Assembly (NCBI RefSeq): GCF_043290135.1
Contig: NC_134710.1
Coordinates: forward strand, 255,613,592 to 255,677,591
DNA: 64,000 nucleotides
Origin: Rhipicephalus microplus
Taxonomy: Eukaryota > Arthropoda > Arachnida > Ixodida > Ixodidae
Direction: 5' to 3'
Part shown: positions 11,532-22,232 of the stretch, piece after piece
How positions within the stretch are numbered: the first letter of the stretch is position 1
Layout: each line of letters starts with the position of its first letter
Position numbers and translations under genes: made by a program
The notes under the pieces: model-generated
What the model was told of the DNA's origin: nothing
The model's database searches: none
What the model saw: only the letters and a program-made list of their open reading frames with translations

Positions 11532-12495
11532 TTAACGCTTGAAACGTGCAATATGGACAAGTTGTGTTTTTGCAAATCGTCGGCCATTTGAATGAAAACG
11601 TGCTACGCAGTAAGTTACATCGCTTATGCGGTCTAGAACAACATAAGGTCCCGCATAGTGTGCCAGCAATTTTTCATACAACCCACGTTTGCTATTTGGC
11701 GTCCACAGCAACACGTGGTCTCCGCAATTATACGTCACATGTCGACGTTGACGGTTAAAACATGTCTTTCGAGCGTTCTTGCGAAGCGAGGGCGCGAAGG
11801 TAAGCAAGACGTCGGGCTTCTTCTGCACGGCAGACGATCTCGGATATACCGGAATCATGGTGGTCCAAAAACGGGAAGATGGTATAGGGTATGACGAGGT
11901 GGCCGAGCATACAGAAGAAAAAACGGACTGTAGCTGGTAGTCCCATGCTGCGCGGTGTTAAATGCGTAAGTGATGAAAGGTAGCACGCCATCCCAGTTCT
12001 AGTGATCTGCTGCGACATATATAGAAAGCATGTTCGTGAGAGTCCTGTTAGTTCGTTCTGTCAGGCCGTTTGTTTGGCGATGATATCGCGTAGAGTGCCG
12101 AAAGCTTGAAGCGCATAGACGAATCATCTCTTCCACCACGTCTGCAGTGAATTGCCGCCCACGATCACTGGTAACAATTTTAGGAGGTCCATGTCGTAGA
12201 ACCACAAAACGCAGCATGAATGAACACACGTCAGCTGCAGTTGCCGATGGTAAAGCAGGTGTCTCGCAGTACCATGTCAAGTGATCGGTACATACGACTA
12301 TACTGCGATTGCCATTAGGAAACCTCGGAAAGGGACCCAGAAGGTCAATCCCAGCTTGCTTGAATGGAGTTCTAGGGGGAGGAAGAGGATGTAGCCACCC
12401 TGGAGGAGCACTGTTAGGGCGCTTGCGGCGTTGGCACTCGTTGCAACTGGAGACGTGCTGTTACGTCGTCTGGCGCATTTTCGGCCAGTAAAATC
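11532..12495 (-). pseudogene. Gypsy integrase, broken
   Basis: The core at 12280-11999 shows the catalytic aspartate in IVTSDRGRQFTADVVEEM and the glutamate in GLTERTNRTL, both conserved in retroviral-type integrases. The C-terminal portion at 11858-11532 has DHVLLWTPNSKRGLYEKL and AHYAGPYVVLDRIS, the usual DNA-binding tail of Gypsy integrases. Frameshifts lie near 12000 and 11860. The enzyme would insert retrotransposon cDNA into the chromosome. As written, no continuous product can be made. Confidence 0.85.
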
Positions 12496-13611
12496 TTAAA
12501 GCTGGCAAGGAGTTTTCGCTGTGCCTAGATGGCCGGACGTTGGGTCATCATGCATAGCCTGCAAGGCGGAAACGCGAAGGATGTTCGGAACCACGAAAAG
12601 ATATCGTAAACCGGTCGTAGCATAGTTGTTTTTGTACACAAGCCCGTGGCGCATGCAGAAGCGAGTCGCCGGTGGTCCTGACTTGGTGGGAAGGAGCTCC
12701 TGTATGGTGCGGTGCTTTTGCTGCTCAATTTTAAAGGCATTGGTATCAGGGAATGGCAGGTCTAATGGCGTGATGTAGGTGTCGAAGTTGCCCGCGTCGC
12801 AGTCCGTCGATGGAAGCGGAAGTAGCGAAAGAAAATCTGCATCAGCGTGACGACGACCGCTTTTATAGGAGACCTTAAAGTCGTATTTCTGCAGACGGAG
12901 TGCCCAGCGCGCTAGTCGACCAGATGGGTCACGCAGATTGACAAACCAGCAGAGTGATTGATGATCTGTCATGATGGTAAAGGGGCGTCCGTACAGGTAG
13001 GACCGGAAGCTCTGCGCTGCGAAGACTACTGCAAGGCATTCTTGCTCTGTGATGTTGTTACGCTCGGACATGCTTAGCGAGCGACTTGCATACGCAACAT
13101 GTTCTTTGGTATCCAAGCGTTGAACCAACACGGCGCCTACACCGACAACGCCAGCATCTGTGTGAAGTTCTCTGGGAGCCAGAGGATTGAAGTGTCGAAG
13201 AATCGGATGGTATGTCAAAAGGAACTTCAACTCAGAAAAAGCGGACGTACATTCCGGAGTCCAGTCAAATGGCGCGCCTTTCTGAAGCAGGCACGTGAGC
13301 GGGTGCGCAATATTGGCAAATACAGGGATGAATCGATGGAAGTATGTGCAGAGGCCCAAAAAGCTGCGTAGATCTCTCGCTGAGTGAGGTTGCTTGAACG
13401 CATCAACTGCAGCCGTTTTCGCGGGATCCGGTCGTATGCCTTCTTTGTTCACCAAGTGTCCAAATACGAGTATTTGACGCTCTCCGAAACGACATTTCTT
13501 TGAGTTGAGCACCAAGCGTGCTTTGCTTAGGCAGTTCAGCATGAGGTCGAGGCGTGTGTTGTGCTCACAGAAAGTGTGCCCAAAAATCACAACATCGTCC
13601 AGATAACACAT
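12496..13611 (-). pseudogene. Gypsy reverse transcriptase 3' part and RNase H
   Basis: This is the longest open frame of the element (371 codons). It begins at the RT catalytic loop MCYLDDVVIFG, with both aspartates present, and continues through RHFNPLAPRELHTDAGVVG, VFAAQSFRSYLYGRPF, IMTDHQSLCW and YKSGRRHADADFLS, which mark the RNase H domain. The final part, MHDDPTSGHLG, is the start of the integrase zinc-binding region. The remaining RT lies upstream in another frame, so the protein is split at about 13611. Confidence 0.88.
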
Positions 13612-14418
13612 GCATACGTCTCACTTCAAACCACGCAGAATGTTGTCCATGAAGCGTTCAAAAGTTCCAGGTGCATTGCATAGTCCGAATGGCATCACAT
13701 TGAATGTAAAAAGTCTATCTGGTGTAACAAATGCAGTTTTCTCTTTATTTTTCTCGTGCATTAGAATTTGCTCATACCCTGACCTCAAATCAACAGATGA
13801 AAAGTAGGAGGCTGATGAAAGACAGTCTATAGCATCATCAATACGTAGTAGTGGCTACATGTCTTTCTTTGTGATGGCGTTGAGACGGTGGTAGTCAACG
13901 CAAAATCGTCATGTTCCATCTTTCTTTTTGACCAATATTACAGGAGCGGCCCACGGACTGCATGATTCCTGAATCACATTCTTTGTTAGCATTTCGCCAG
14001 CCTGTTCGTTTATCACTGCGCGTTTCAAAGGCGATATCCGGTATGGCTTTTGTCGGAGAGGTCTATGGTATGCCGTATTTATGCGGGGTTTTACACGAGA
14101 AGCAAGGAATGACAGTGGAGCATGTAGCTGTGCGAAATCGAAAAGACCAGCATGTTTGCGCAGAATACTCGCCAGGTCATTACACTCGTTGTTTCTAAGA
14201 GACTTGTCAATCATTGCCATTACAGAGGTGTCTCTGGCGTGCAAATGATTGGAATCGGGCTTATCCGGAGAATTATTGCTCTCTGCAAGGATGGAGAAGG
14301 AGAACACTTGATGCTGACGAATCTTAACAAGTTGTAGACCCTGTGGCAGTACCGAAGGTTCATTGGAGCCGTTCATCACCCACAAACCAGTATCTCTTGC
14401 ACAACCGACAACGTACAA
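13612..14418 (-). pseudogene. Gypsy reverse transcriptase 5' part
   Basis: The frame at 14418-13909 carries HAGLFDFAQLHAPLSFLASR, RQKPYRISPLKRAVI and IQESCSPWAAPVILVKKKDG, the N-terminal signature of Gypsy RT. The next fingers and palm residues continue in shifted frames to 13611, with at least one stop near 13900. Confidence 0.82.
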
Positions 14419-14475
14419 TAGGGTATTAGAACATTTTTCTTTATGCAGCTGAGGTGAATGGGCTCTACGGTGGCA

Positions 14476-14980
14476 TCAAATGTCGTCTCGGTTGCAGGGG
14501 AACCGATGACAGGAACACAGTTGGCAGACAAGGGTGGTACAATTGTGTCCATGGACACGCAAAGGATGCTTCACATACTGGGGGGGGGGGGGGCTTTCCA
14601 TAAACGCTACTGGAACATTTGAATTTACATTAATCTCTACTGTGGGGCAATAGACAGTGGCACCGCAAAGATTCACGAAATCGAGTCCTAGAATTACATC
14701 AATGCGGTGAATGAAAGAGAACAGTAAAATCAGCAATAAAAATCTGGCCACCCAAACTAACAGTCACTGTGCAGACACCAACAGGTTGTAAGACTTCTCC
14801 GCTCACTCTACGAAATGTATCAGCACGGTCCCACCGGAATAAAACCTTTCGTCCAAGAAGGAGTTTTAACGCTAGACTCATCACTAATATGGTTGCACCT
14901 GTGTCCACAAATGCCATTGTTGAGACACCGTCGATTAGCACATGAACCTTATTTCTAAACATGCAAATTAAAGGAGGCAT
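14476..14980 (-). pseudogene. Gypsy aspartic protease, frameshifted
   Basis: The active site is intact in TMAFVDTGATILVMS, and the flap-to-core region follows with VILGLDFVNLCGATV in a second frame that overlaps the first at 14699-14751. The protease cuts Gag-Pol during particle maturation. The frame change in the middle and a poly-G run near 14581-14593 suggest decay or local sequence error. Confidence 0.82.
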
Positions 14981-15033
14981 TTCTGTGGAAATCGAAGACT
15001 GCCCAGCGACTTCACCTCCAATGGTCGCGCCGA

Positions 15034-16278
15034 CTAGTTTTCCGGAGGCGGCGAAGGGTAGCGAAGCATAGGAGACGGCGACCGATTGGAGCGAGGGGCT
15101 GGCGGGGGTGTCAGACTGCGGTCAGAGGCCAGAGAACGGTTTCGCAGTGGCCTTGGTATCTCGTGGGATGCGCTTCCAGGGAACGTTGGTGCTCGTGCAA
15201 AGCAAGACAGGTGGGATCTCGGTGAGCGGTCATACCTTGGCGGCTGCCGGTAGTTGCAGTACCTGGCAATGTGGCCTTCGACGCCACAGTTGCAGCAGAC
15301 GGGTAGGGGTCGTTCGCCGAACCACTGCTGAGAGTGCTCCGCTGTGTAAGGTCGCCTACCCGAACGGAGTGGAGCAGCTTGCTGAACGGGAACTGCCCGC
15401 CTCTGTGGAGCGGGGCGGTACGAAGGCATCGGTCATACCGCTGGTCAGGCGCGAATGACTCTGCGGCGTGGCCAGGAAGTTCCAGCTACGCTTAAGTTCG
15501 TCGCACATACCGATGGTGGCAGAGGAGCGAACGGCGCCGGGTAGTAGGATGAAGAGGTGGGCGGATGATGGATGGTGTCGTGTCATCGACCAGTGTGTCT
15601 TGTCGCTGTAGCTCTTCACGCACTATTGCCCTGATAGTAGCAGCAAGGTCGGCAGGCGGGCTTACGTCGACGCTGGCGACTGTTGTTACATTTGCCAGCC
15701 TACCAAATTGCGGGGCAACTACGACGGGTCTTCAGCTTCTAGAAAGCACGGCAGTGACGTTGGACGGCGGAGATGGAAGTGAGGTTTTCCCTGTTTATCA
15801 GAAAATTGCAGACGTCCTCTGCTATGCCCTTAGGAAGGTGTCCGACCATGTCCTTTTCAGACATATACGGGTCTATGATCTTGCAGAGCATCAGAACCTC
15901 CTCTATGTAGGTGCTACAAATTTCTCCAGGAGTCTGGGCTCTTTGAGCCAACGTGCGCTTCACGCTTTTCTTTTTCGAATCAGAGTCACCGAAGCATTTC
16001 TTAAGTTCTTCGGCGAAACGATTCCACGTTGTTAAGGAATCTTCGGGGTTTTCGTACCATATCAAGGCGGTTTCCATGAGAAACAGCGCGACATTTCCCA
16101 GTTGGTCTGTGGGATCCCAGCCGTTGTACAGGCTCACCCTTTTGTAATGTGTCAGCCACGCATCCACATCTTCCTCTGCTCTTCCCGCGAACGGGCGGGG
16201 TTTCATGTAGGGATACCGAGGTGCAGCCGGCACTGACCTTTGCGTGGTTGAGAAGCCGTGGCCTTCGCTCTCGGCCAT
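15034..16278 (-). pseudogene. Gypsy gag with zinc knuckle, frameshifted
   Basis: The likely start is ATG 16278 (MAESEGHGFST); the open frame upstream runs into LTR sequence. The capsid-like part carries RPFAGRAEEDVDAWLTHYKR and LMETALIWYENPEDSLTTWN, typical of Gypsy Gag. It changes frame near 15740 and 15430. The last section has one complete CCHC knuckle, CCNCGVEGHIARYC, then a Pro/Ser/Arg-rich tail. Gag forms the particle shell and binds RNA through the knuckle. Confidence 0.83.
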
Positions 16279-16385
16279 GACGGTTGTTGTCGGTGGCAGA
16301 CCAGCAAGACGACGGCTCCGGCGAAGTTCAAACAGCTGTGGCTCCGTGGTTTGTCGACGTGCTGTACAGAGCACCTCTACCACTC

Positions 16386-16542
16386 TGTTACGTTTACAAA
16401 TGTGTTTATTACACTGTGGCGTACTGGTAGACTGGAAGGGGTCGTGCACTGGAGGCCTATCTCGCTAGTCGAACGTCCTCTTCTCTCATCTGCCTGTTCC
16501 TCGCTACCCAGAGACTCATACCCTAACCACATATGTATAACA
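16386..16542 (-). repeat. 5' LTR of the minus-strand Gypsy
   Basis: The 157-bp repeat begins TGTTACGTT and ends TATAACA in plus-strand reading and aligns with 11336-11489. It lies just upstream of gag in the minus-strand sense, as expected for the 5' LTR. Confidence 0.85.
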
Positions 16543-17470
16543 TTATTCCCAAATATGGCAGATTGAACGATACACAATCATGCAAACTCGGCAATAGTTC
16601 GGCACAGTATTTCACCAATCAAACAATCGACTACCCAATACAATCAGCTACACTCGAAACAACGGACACAAACAGCATTACGCACTACAATGCAATCGCA
16701 TGCACCAAACAACCAAGACACTTGAAGACTAAAAAGTTCGAAAACTTATTCACTCCAAAGTCCTTGGAACAAAGTCTGAATGATACTCTTCTAAGAATAA
16801 CTCACTCAAATACAGCGCTGTTGTCGATCAGCTTCCCCCGAAGTTTCTCTCCCAGGAAACCTCGCGTCTTCAATTGGCCGCTCTCTAAGCACGAAACTTC
16901 TTTGCCGGTAACACGTCGGCTCCCCACGCACCGCTGCTGCGACGCGTCTTCGCTCGCTAGTGGTAGACACACTCTTCTTCTTCTGCTGGTAGCACCAGCC
17001 TTCACCTTTCAAGCGGAAACCCTCTTCATTACCTGCTTTGTCACTGACAACAAAAGCCTTCGCCGGCACGGCGGAATGACCCTACGCAAACTGGCGCAAA
17101 ACTGTCTTCCTCTCCTTCTTTGTCACTAAGGACAAAACCTTCGCCGACACGGCGGAAAGACACTACGCAAACTGGCACAACTTCCTTCTTCTCCTGCCTT
17201 GTCACTGAGGACAAATATTTCGCCGATATGGTGGAATAACCCTACGTGCACTGGCGCAAGCTTTCTTCTTCTCCTGCCTACGCTTCCTGGCGTAAACTAT
17301 CTTCTTTTTCCGCTTGTTTTCTTCTTTTGCGTCGACCACGCGGCGTCTCTCTGGTGCTTGGTCCCCAAAATTTGGCGACGCGCTCTTTTTTGAGCGCTCG
17401 TTTGTGGCAGCCGCCTTTGCTAAAGAATCGGTGCTTACGTTTAAAAACAATTCCTTGTGTCATAGTACCC
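16543..17470. other. Possible degenerate LTR or leader with tandem repeats
   Basis: This stretch has no recognisable protein. It is rich in pyrimidine runs such as cttcttctcc and holds a tandem array at about 17030-17290. The composition resembles long LTRs or leader regions of retrotransposons, but no partner copy is present in the window, so the identity is a guess. Confidence 0.4.
17030..17290. repeat. ~80-bp tandem repeat, about three copies
   Basis: The phrases tgtcactgacaac, tgtcactaaggac and tgtcactgaggac occur about 80 bp apart. Each is followed by ttcgccg, acggcgga and ctacgcaaactggc or close variants. The copies differ by substitutions and short indels. Confidence 0.75.
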
Positions 17471-17559
17471 AAGTTAAGTGGTGGAATTGAAGGTGCGCGG
17501 GAACAAGTATTCCGAAAGGCTTTAGAAGTAGCGTTTAAACAGATGCAGAGAGAGAACAC

Positions 17560-19345
17560 ACAGATAATTAGTCATTGATAAACGCTACTACTGTATGTAA
17601 ACTGGGTAACTTCTGGAGAGCTAATATTATGGCAGTAAACTCATCTATAAAAGCTGGGATAAAATCCGATAGTCATAAAGAAAAAGAGCAGTCAAGTTGA
17701 GGGCAGAATATTTCTATGCCAGCTTTTTCCCCACTTGGCGATGCATCTGTTGCAATAAGCATGTACATTCGTAGGCCGATTATTGCGATGCTCTTGTAAC
17801 AGTCCATTTAAAATTACGTGAGGTAACTATTTTGCTTGGTTCAGAAAAATAGCGTGGTAGACAATATCTGTGAATTTAGGTTGCATGGTCAAAGGACGCA
17901 CACCAAAATTTGCACTTTTTGGGAATAAATTAATGTTTGTATAAATATGATTCGTGGCTTGGGGAATCTAGGCCAGTCCTCGGAGAAAAATAAATTGGGA
18001 TTGGAGATAAAAATTATTTGAGTATGAGTAGACAGTGTTTCGTACAATAGTAAGTCTGCACCGAAAGTATATATGCTGAATCGGTTTAACAGGGGTAGTG
18101 TTCTCGCTTCCAGGTATAATAGTGCATTTTCCACATATTTTTGAAGGCCTAAGCACAGCCGTGAAGCCTTTCACTCCAATAGAACTAATGGCTGAAGCTG
18201 GTATGCTGGCGCACTGGAAAAAAAGAACACAGCCGAATTCCAATACCGGTCGTACGTACATATTGTAGACGATTCAAAGTTCTTTGATTCTCATACCCGA
18301 TCTGCGGTTGCTCAGCCTGCGCAATACACTCATTGTCCATGCTCCTTTTGTTGGTATATGTTCAATATCAGAGTGACAGTTTGGTTGTTCACAGTACATG
18401 ACTCCGAGGTATTTTAATGAATCCGCTTGCGGGATATTTTCCAGCTTGTAAATCGGAGATATTCTCAACGGATAGTTAACGAGAAAAAGCATTCTAGCAC
18501 ACCTATTGGTATTAAGACTTCACTGTAGTTCATCTATAGTCACTGCTCGAGTTCACTCAAGTGCGACTGTAAAGTATTTTAAAGGCGATGTATGTCAGCA
18601 GCCATATCAAAAAAGCAATGTCGTCCGCATAAACATAAGTCTGCACCCCTGGTCGAATAGGAATAGTACTCATCAAGATGTTAAATAATGCTAGTGAAAG
18701 TACTGATCCATGGGGCACGCCTCGCGTCTGCTTGTGCTTGCAGGAAGAAAATCCGTCTTTAACGCAGTAAAACTCCCATTTTCTTAAACATTTTGTCACC
18801 CAAGCTACGATATAAGAAGGAAATTTATGGCACTGTAAACGATTTATTAACACAGAATGTTCGACACTACCGTATACTTTACAGATGTCTATGGTAACAA
18901 AAGCAGCGTACTGTTTTTTTTATGCCGGGCAATGTGAACCCGACCTTCAAGGCCTACGTGCGCAGTCCAGATCTAAAGCCACTTTGGCTGGGGCTCGACA
19001 GATCTTGTTCATTAATAAATGTTAATATACGACTAGAAGGATCCTTTCAATAAGTTTCACTAAATTTGATGTTAATTTTATTACTCCTATATTGTTGACA
19101 GTAAATCCAGACCCCAGTTTTTCAAGCATTGGTATGATTTTAGCAATCTCCAACTCATAAGCTATAATCATGCCTTCTTAAAAGGGTAGTTTATTAGGCG
19201 TAACACATTCTTGGGGAATTCCTGGTATATTATTTTTAAGATTGGGCTTTTAATGCCATCAGGCCATGTGCCGAGTTTGGAAACCTTAATATAGCCTGAT
19301 CTAATTCGTAAATCGACACTGCTGTGTACTCAAAAAACCGCTGGT
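17560..19345 (-). mobile_element. I-type LINE fragment with decayed reverse transcriptase
   Basis: The minus strand carries a broken RT. It starts near 19345-19230 with HGPDGIKSPILK, then IKLTSNLVKLIERIL near 19080, TIDICKVYGSVEHSVLINRL near 18860 and TRGVPHGSVLSLALFNILMS near 18700. The catalytic box YADDI lies near 18605-18631. Downstream are YLGVMYCEQ and a poorly preserved region that would be RNase H. The first catalytic box normally reads with Asp before Ser-Val-Glu-His; here it is glycine (VYGSVEH), so the copy could not polymerise. The ends are not defined and several stops interrupt the frame. Confidence 0.75.
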
Positions 19346-19545
19346 GGATAAACCCAAGTAACTACAGATATCCGGTAGGCATACGATGAGATGTACATTT
19401 CGGATATTCCGCACATCCATCAATGTCCACGAATGTACACTGTACGTCCGATGGACGTACATCACATGTACAAAGGTAACAAATTCGCACGTTTGCTCGA
19501 CATTCTTTCAGGACAGCCAACATAGACATCGACAGGCCTTTCAGA

Positions 19546-19548
<3 letters not shown>

Positions 19549-19627
<79 letters not shown>
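19549..19627. repeat. (TA)n microsatellite
   Basis: About 79 bp of uninterrupted TA dinucleotide repeats lie directly before the 5' LTR remnant of the next Gypsy element. The repeat may have replaced the original flank. Confidence 0.97.
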
Positions 19628-19629
<2 letters not shown>

Positions 19630-19636
19630 CAACAAT

Positions 19637-19780
19637 TGCAACGCGGGCTAGACGAGCGGAAAAGAAGAGGAAGAAGGACACTCTCGAGAAGTGGCTATTT
19701 GGCAGTGTCGGTTGAGCGTTGGCTTGTCAACCACTCTCATCCGTAACAGCCTTGGTGGGCACCGCAGCAGAAGACTTTTG
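19637..19780 (+). repeat. 5' LTR remnant
   Basis: The segment begins TGCAACGCGGGCTAG and shares most of its first 85 bases with 35054-35140. Its 3' boundary is uncertain; a possible primer-binding TGG occurs near 19755. Confidence 0.65.
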
Positions 19781-19820
19781 AAGAAGCGGGCGCTTAGCTG
19801 TGCTACCGCCGGACATCAAC

Positions 19821-21230
19821 ATGACCGACGACACAGCAAGCCCGTTGACTGGCTACGCTGCTGCATCCACCAGTGCCACCAACATGCCACAAGGTGGCCA
19901 TCGACCTCGACAACTTAACTACTGGATGCCTGAACCATGGATATTGTAAGGTAAAACTAATTAAGACGTGGATGCTTGGCTAAAGCACTACGAAAGAGTG
20001 AGCCGCTACTACGAATGGGGTGCACCGGCGAAGCTCGTGAACGTAGTATTCTTCCTTGCCGGGACCGCTTTGCTTTGGTTTGAGAACCATGAGCATGTGA
20101 TCACCACTTGGGATATATTTGCTGAGGAACTCAAGGCCTGCTTTCGGGACACGAAATTTGTGAAAAAGAAAGCTGAGCAAACGCTCTCACTGAGGGCTCA
20201 GTTGCCCAGCGAAACGTGCACAACCTCTATTGAAGAGGTATTGAAGCTTTCCTGGATTGTAAACGCAAATAGGTCTGACGAAGATAAAGTCGGCCATTTG
20301 TTAAAAGGCACCGCCGAGGACGTGTACAACTTTCTCATAACAAAAAAAAAAAACGTGAACACTTCTTATTGCTTTCAGGTAGCAGTGTCGCGCATGCGAA
20401 GCTTTGAAAACCCGGAGAATTTTACCAAAGTTCGGGCGCATGGACAATGCTTCTACTGTTGCAAGTATGAACGTCACCACCTACGAAGACATTCCCTTCC
20501 TCGTACGTCGGGTAGTTCGAGAAAAGCTCGCACTGCTTTAAGCAGGTGACGATCACCACTGCTTGTTCGCCGCTTGCCCCGAACTACCTCCCTACTGGAT
20601 GTGAGAGCGCTACGTTGAAAACCAACCACGCACAGAAACCGCAGATTTCACCCCGCGGCTTCCGTCTTCCCCGAGGGGTCATGGTCACCACCGGATGTCA
20701 TCATCTCGGCCTCCGACCGTCGTCAACCAGGCCTCCGCCAGAAGACTACTATCCGCCGTCACGAAATGTTTCTGCAGAGCACGACCCGTCTCCGCGTACT
20801 TCTGCCGCCTTTGATCCTGCTAATGTAAGCCGAAAAGTCCCCGTTCCCTACACATGCGGTCTGCCAGGGCACATTTCGCGCTTCTGATCCAGCTGACCAC
20901 TTGCGCCACCACGTTTTTGACGTACGCGGCTCGCATTCACGAAACGCGTGCGTCGCTACGTTTTTTTGACGTACCCGGCACGTATGCCCGAAACGCATGC
21001 GTTGCCACGTGTTTCGACGTACCCGGCTCGTATGCACGAAACGTGGATCTTTTACCCGGCCGACTGGCGTCCCCGAAAGCAGTGGCCTAACGAATCACGC
21101 AGCCAGTCACCCGCATCTGAGCGAAGCCTCACGCCGCCTTCGACATGTTCACCCCGGTCGCCGTCTCCGCGTCATCGTTCGCCTTTGCCGCATCAGCTGA
21201 GAAACAGCTGGTGCAACCGATGGATGTGGG
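19821..21230 (+). pseudogene. Gypsy gag with eroded zinc-knuckle region
   Basis: The probable start is ATG 19821 (MTDDTASPLTG). A stop follows near 19950, and the capsid-like region continues at 19968-20549 with DAWLKHYERVSRYYEW, AGTALLWFENHEHVITTWD and GTAEDVYNFLI, parallel to the Gag of the element at 11336-16542. A poly-A run near 20341-20352 is a likely frameshift. The nucleic-acid binding region keeps only part of a CCHC knuckle (CGLPGHISRF) before a stop. A three-copy tandem duplication at 20896-21045 disrupts the next segment. Confidence 0.8.
20896..21045 (+). repeat. ~51-bp tandem repeat inside gag
   Basis: Three copies contain acgtttttgacgtac, acgtttttttgacgtac and acgtgtttcgacgtac, each followed by a ccggctcg-like stretch and cgaaacg. 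The spacing is about 50-53 bp, so frame is not preserved between copies. Confidence 0.8.
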
Positions 21231-21259
21231 GTTGTGAGACGGTCAGTTTCACCAATTCC

Positions 21260-21900
21260 TCCTTTTGCTGTGATGATGAACAAAGTGCGTGTGTACTCTT
21301 GCTCTTGTAGACACTGATGCTGCTATCTCGGTTATGAGTCTTCATTTCAAGCATCGTTTCTTGGGTCAGAAAAATTGTTCGCGTGGGATCGTAAAGAACC
21401 TTTTCGTGGAGTTGGAGGCGAAGCGCTAGGCCCTGATGATGTTTGCTCAGTTGTACTCACGATTGGTGGACAAAATTTCAGAGTTGAAGTCACTGTACTG
21501 GCTTGCGCAGCTGATGACGCCATTTTAGGGATAGACCTCCTTAGTGAATACGGTGCTACGCTTGACTGTGGAACTGGAGAAATTCTTTTACAAAGTACGT
21601 TGCCCACTGCCACAGTTGACAATTTTTCAACTTTCCCTATAGATCCGCTTTCGTTGTCTGAAGATGTGACGATCCCTGGTGGGACAGCAGCGTTTGTTCC
21701 CGTATGCTCTTTTCACGTCCGCTCAGGAACCTGCACTGGTCTTATCGGGCCCGATCATACAAACGCCATCAAGAAGAGTGTGCTGATCTCATGGTCTATC
21801 CTTACAGCTATAGGCGGACATGCTTGTTTGTGGGCGCTCAACGCAGCCTCAGAGCCTGTTTTTCTACCAACCGGATTTAAACTGGGCACGTTTTACGAGT
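21260..21900 (+). pseudogene. Gypsy protease with altered active site
   Basis: The active-site region reads LVDTDAAISVMS, so the glycine of the usual Asp-Thr-Gly triad is aspartate. Downstream, after a frameshift near 21360, the frame 21375-21902 carries LTIGGQNFRVEV, DAILGIDLLSEYGATL and an inter-domain region leading to RT. The replaced glycine would be expected to abolish activity. This fits the general decay of the element. Confidence 0.82.
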
Positions 21901-21997
21901 AGGTGACACTTGACGTCAGAATGATCTAAGAGTCTCCAGCCATCAGTCAGACTGCGCCAAACTACTCAGCCGAGTTGAAACGCATGATAACAAGTCG

Positions 21998-22232
21998 TTG
22001 CTTTCTTTCAAGCAGGCTGTTCTAGAGGAGGTGCTTACATGCTATGCGGGAGTGTTTGATTTCGCTCAAGACAAGCGTTGTTCCATGTTACTCGAATCCC
22101 GTATGCACCACCGCATCAACACGAGAGATGCTACACCGATACGCCAGAAACTCAATTATGTATCCGCGTCAGAAAGGAAACTGATATCCGACCAGATCAA
22201 CGACATGCTGCAGAAAGACGTTATTCAGGAGT
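21998..22232 (+). pseudogene. Gypsy RT, first exonless segment before the P-like insert
   Basis: The sequence includes VFDFAQDKRCSMLLESRMHH, TPIRQKLNYVSASERKLI and NDMLQKDVIQE, the N-terminal part of Gypsy RT. The frame is cut at 22232 by the transposon at 22233-23860 and resumes at 23871 with the expected next residues. Confidence 0.85.

Larger units (their letters stand above)
11336..16542 (-). mobile_element. Ty3/Gypsy retrotransposon with both LTRs
   Basis: The element is 5207 bp with related LTRs at both ends (11336-11489 and 16386-16542). Its gene order on the minus strand is gag, protease, reverse transcriptase, RNase H, integrase, which is the Ty3/Gypsy order. Many frameshifts and stops interrupt the reading frames. 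The flanks (tatat on the left, ttatt on the right) do not give a convincing target duplication, so the insertion site has been rearranged or eroded. The two LTRs differ at many positions, which implies an old insertion. Its length matches the reconstructed length of the related plus-strand element at 19637-35140. Confidence 0.9.

Noticed and set aside
16385..16449. Upstream part of the Gag frame starting with MHDPFQSTST
   Set aside because: These codons are LTR sequence; the same peptide start appears at the other LTR (11399). The likelier Gag start is 16278.
11336..16547. Target-site duplication for the minus-strand Gypsy
   Set aside because: The flanks tatat and ttatt differ, and shifting the boundary by one or two bases does not give a convincing match.
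19549..19715. Open frame with a long Tyr-Ile repeat
   Set aside because: It is a translation of the (TA)n microsatellite.
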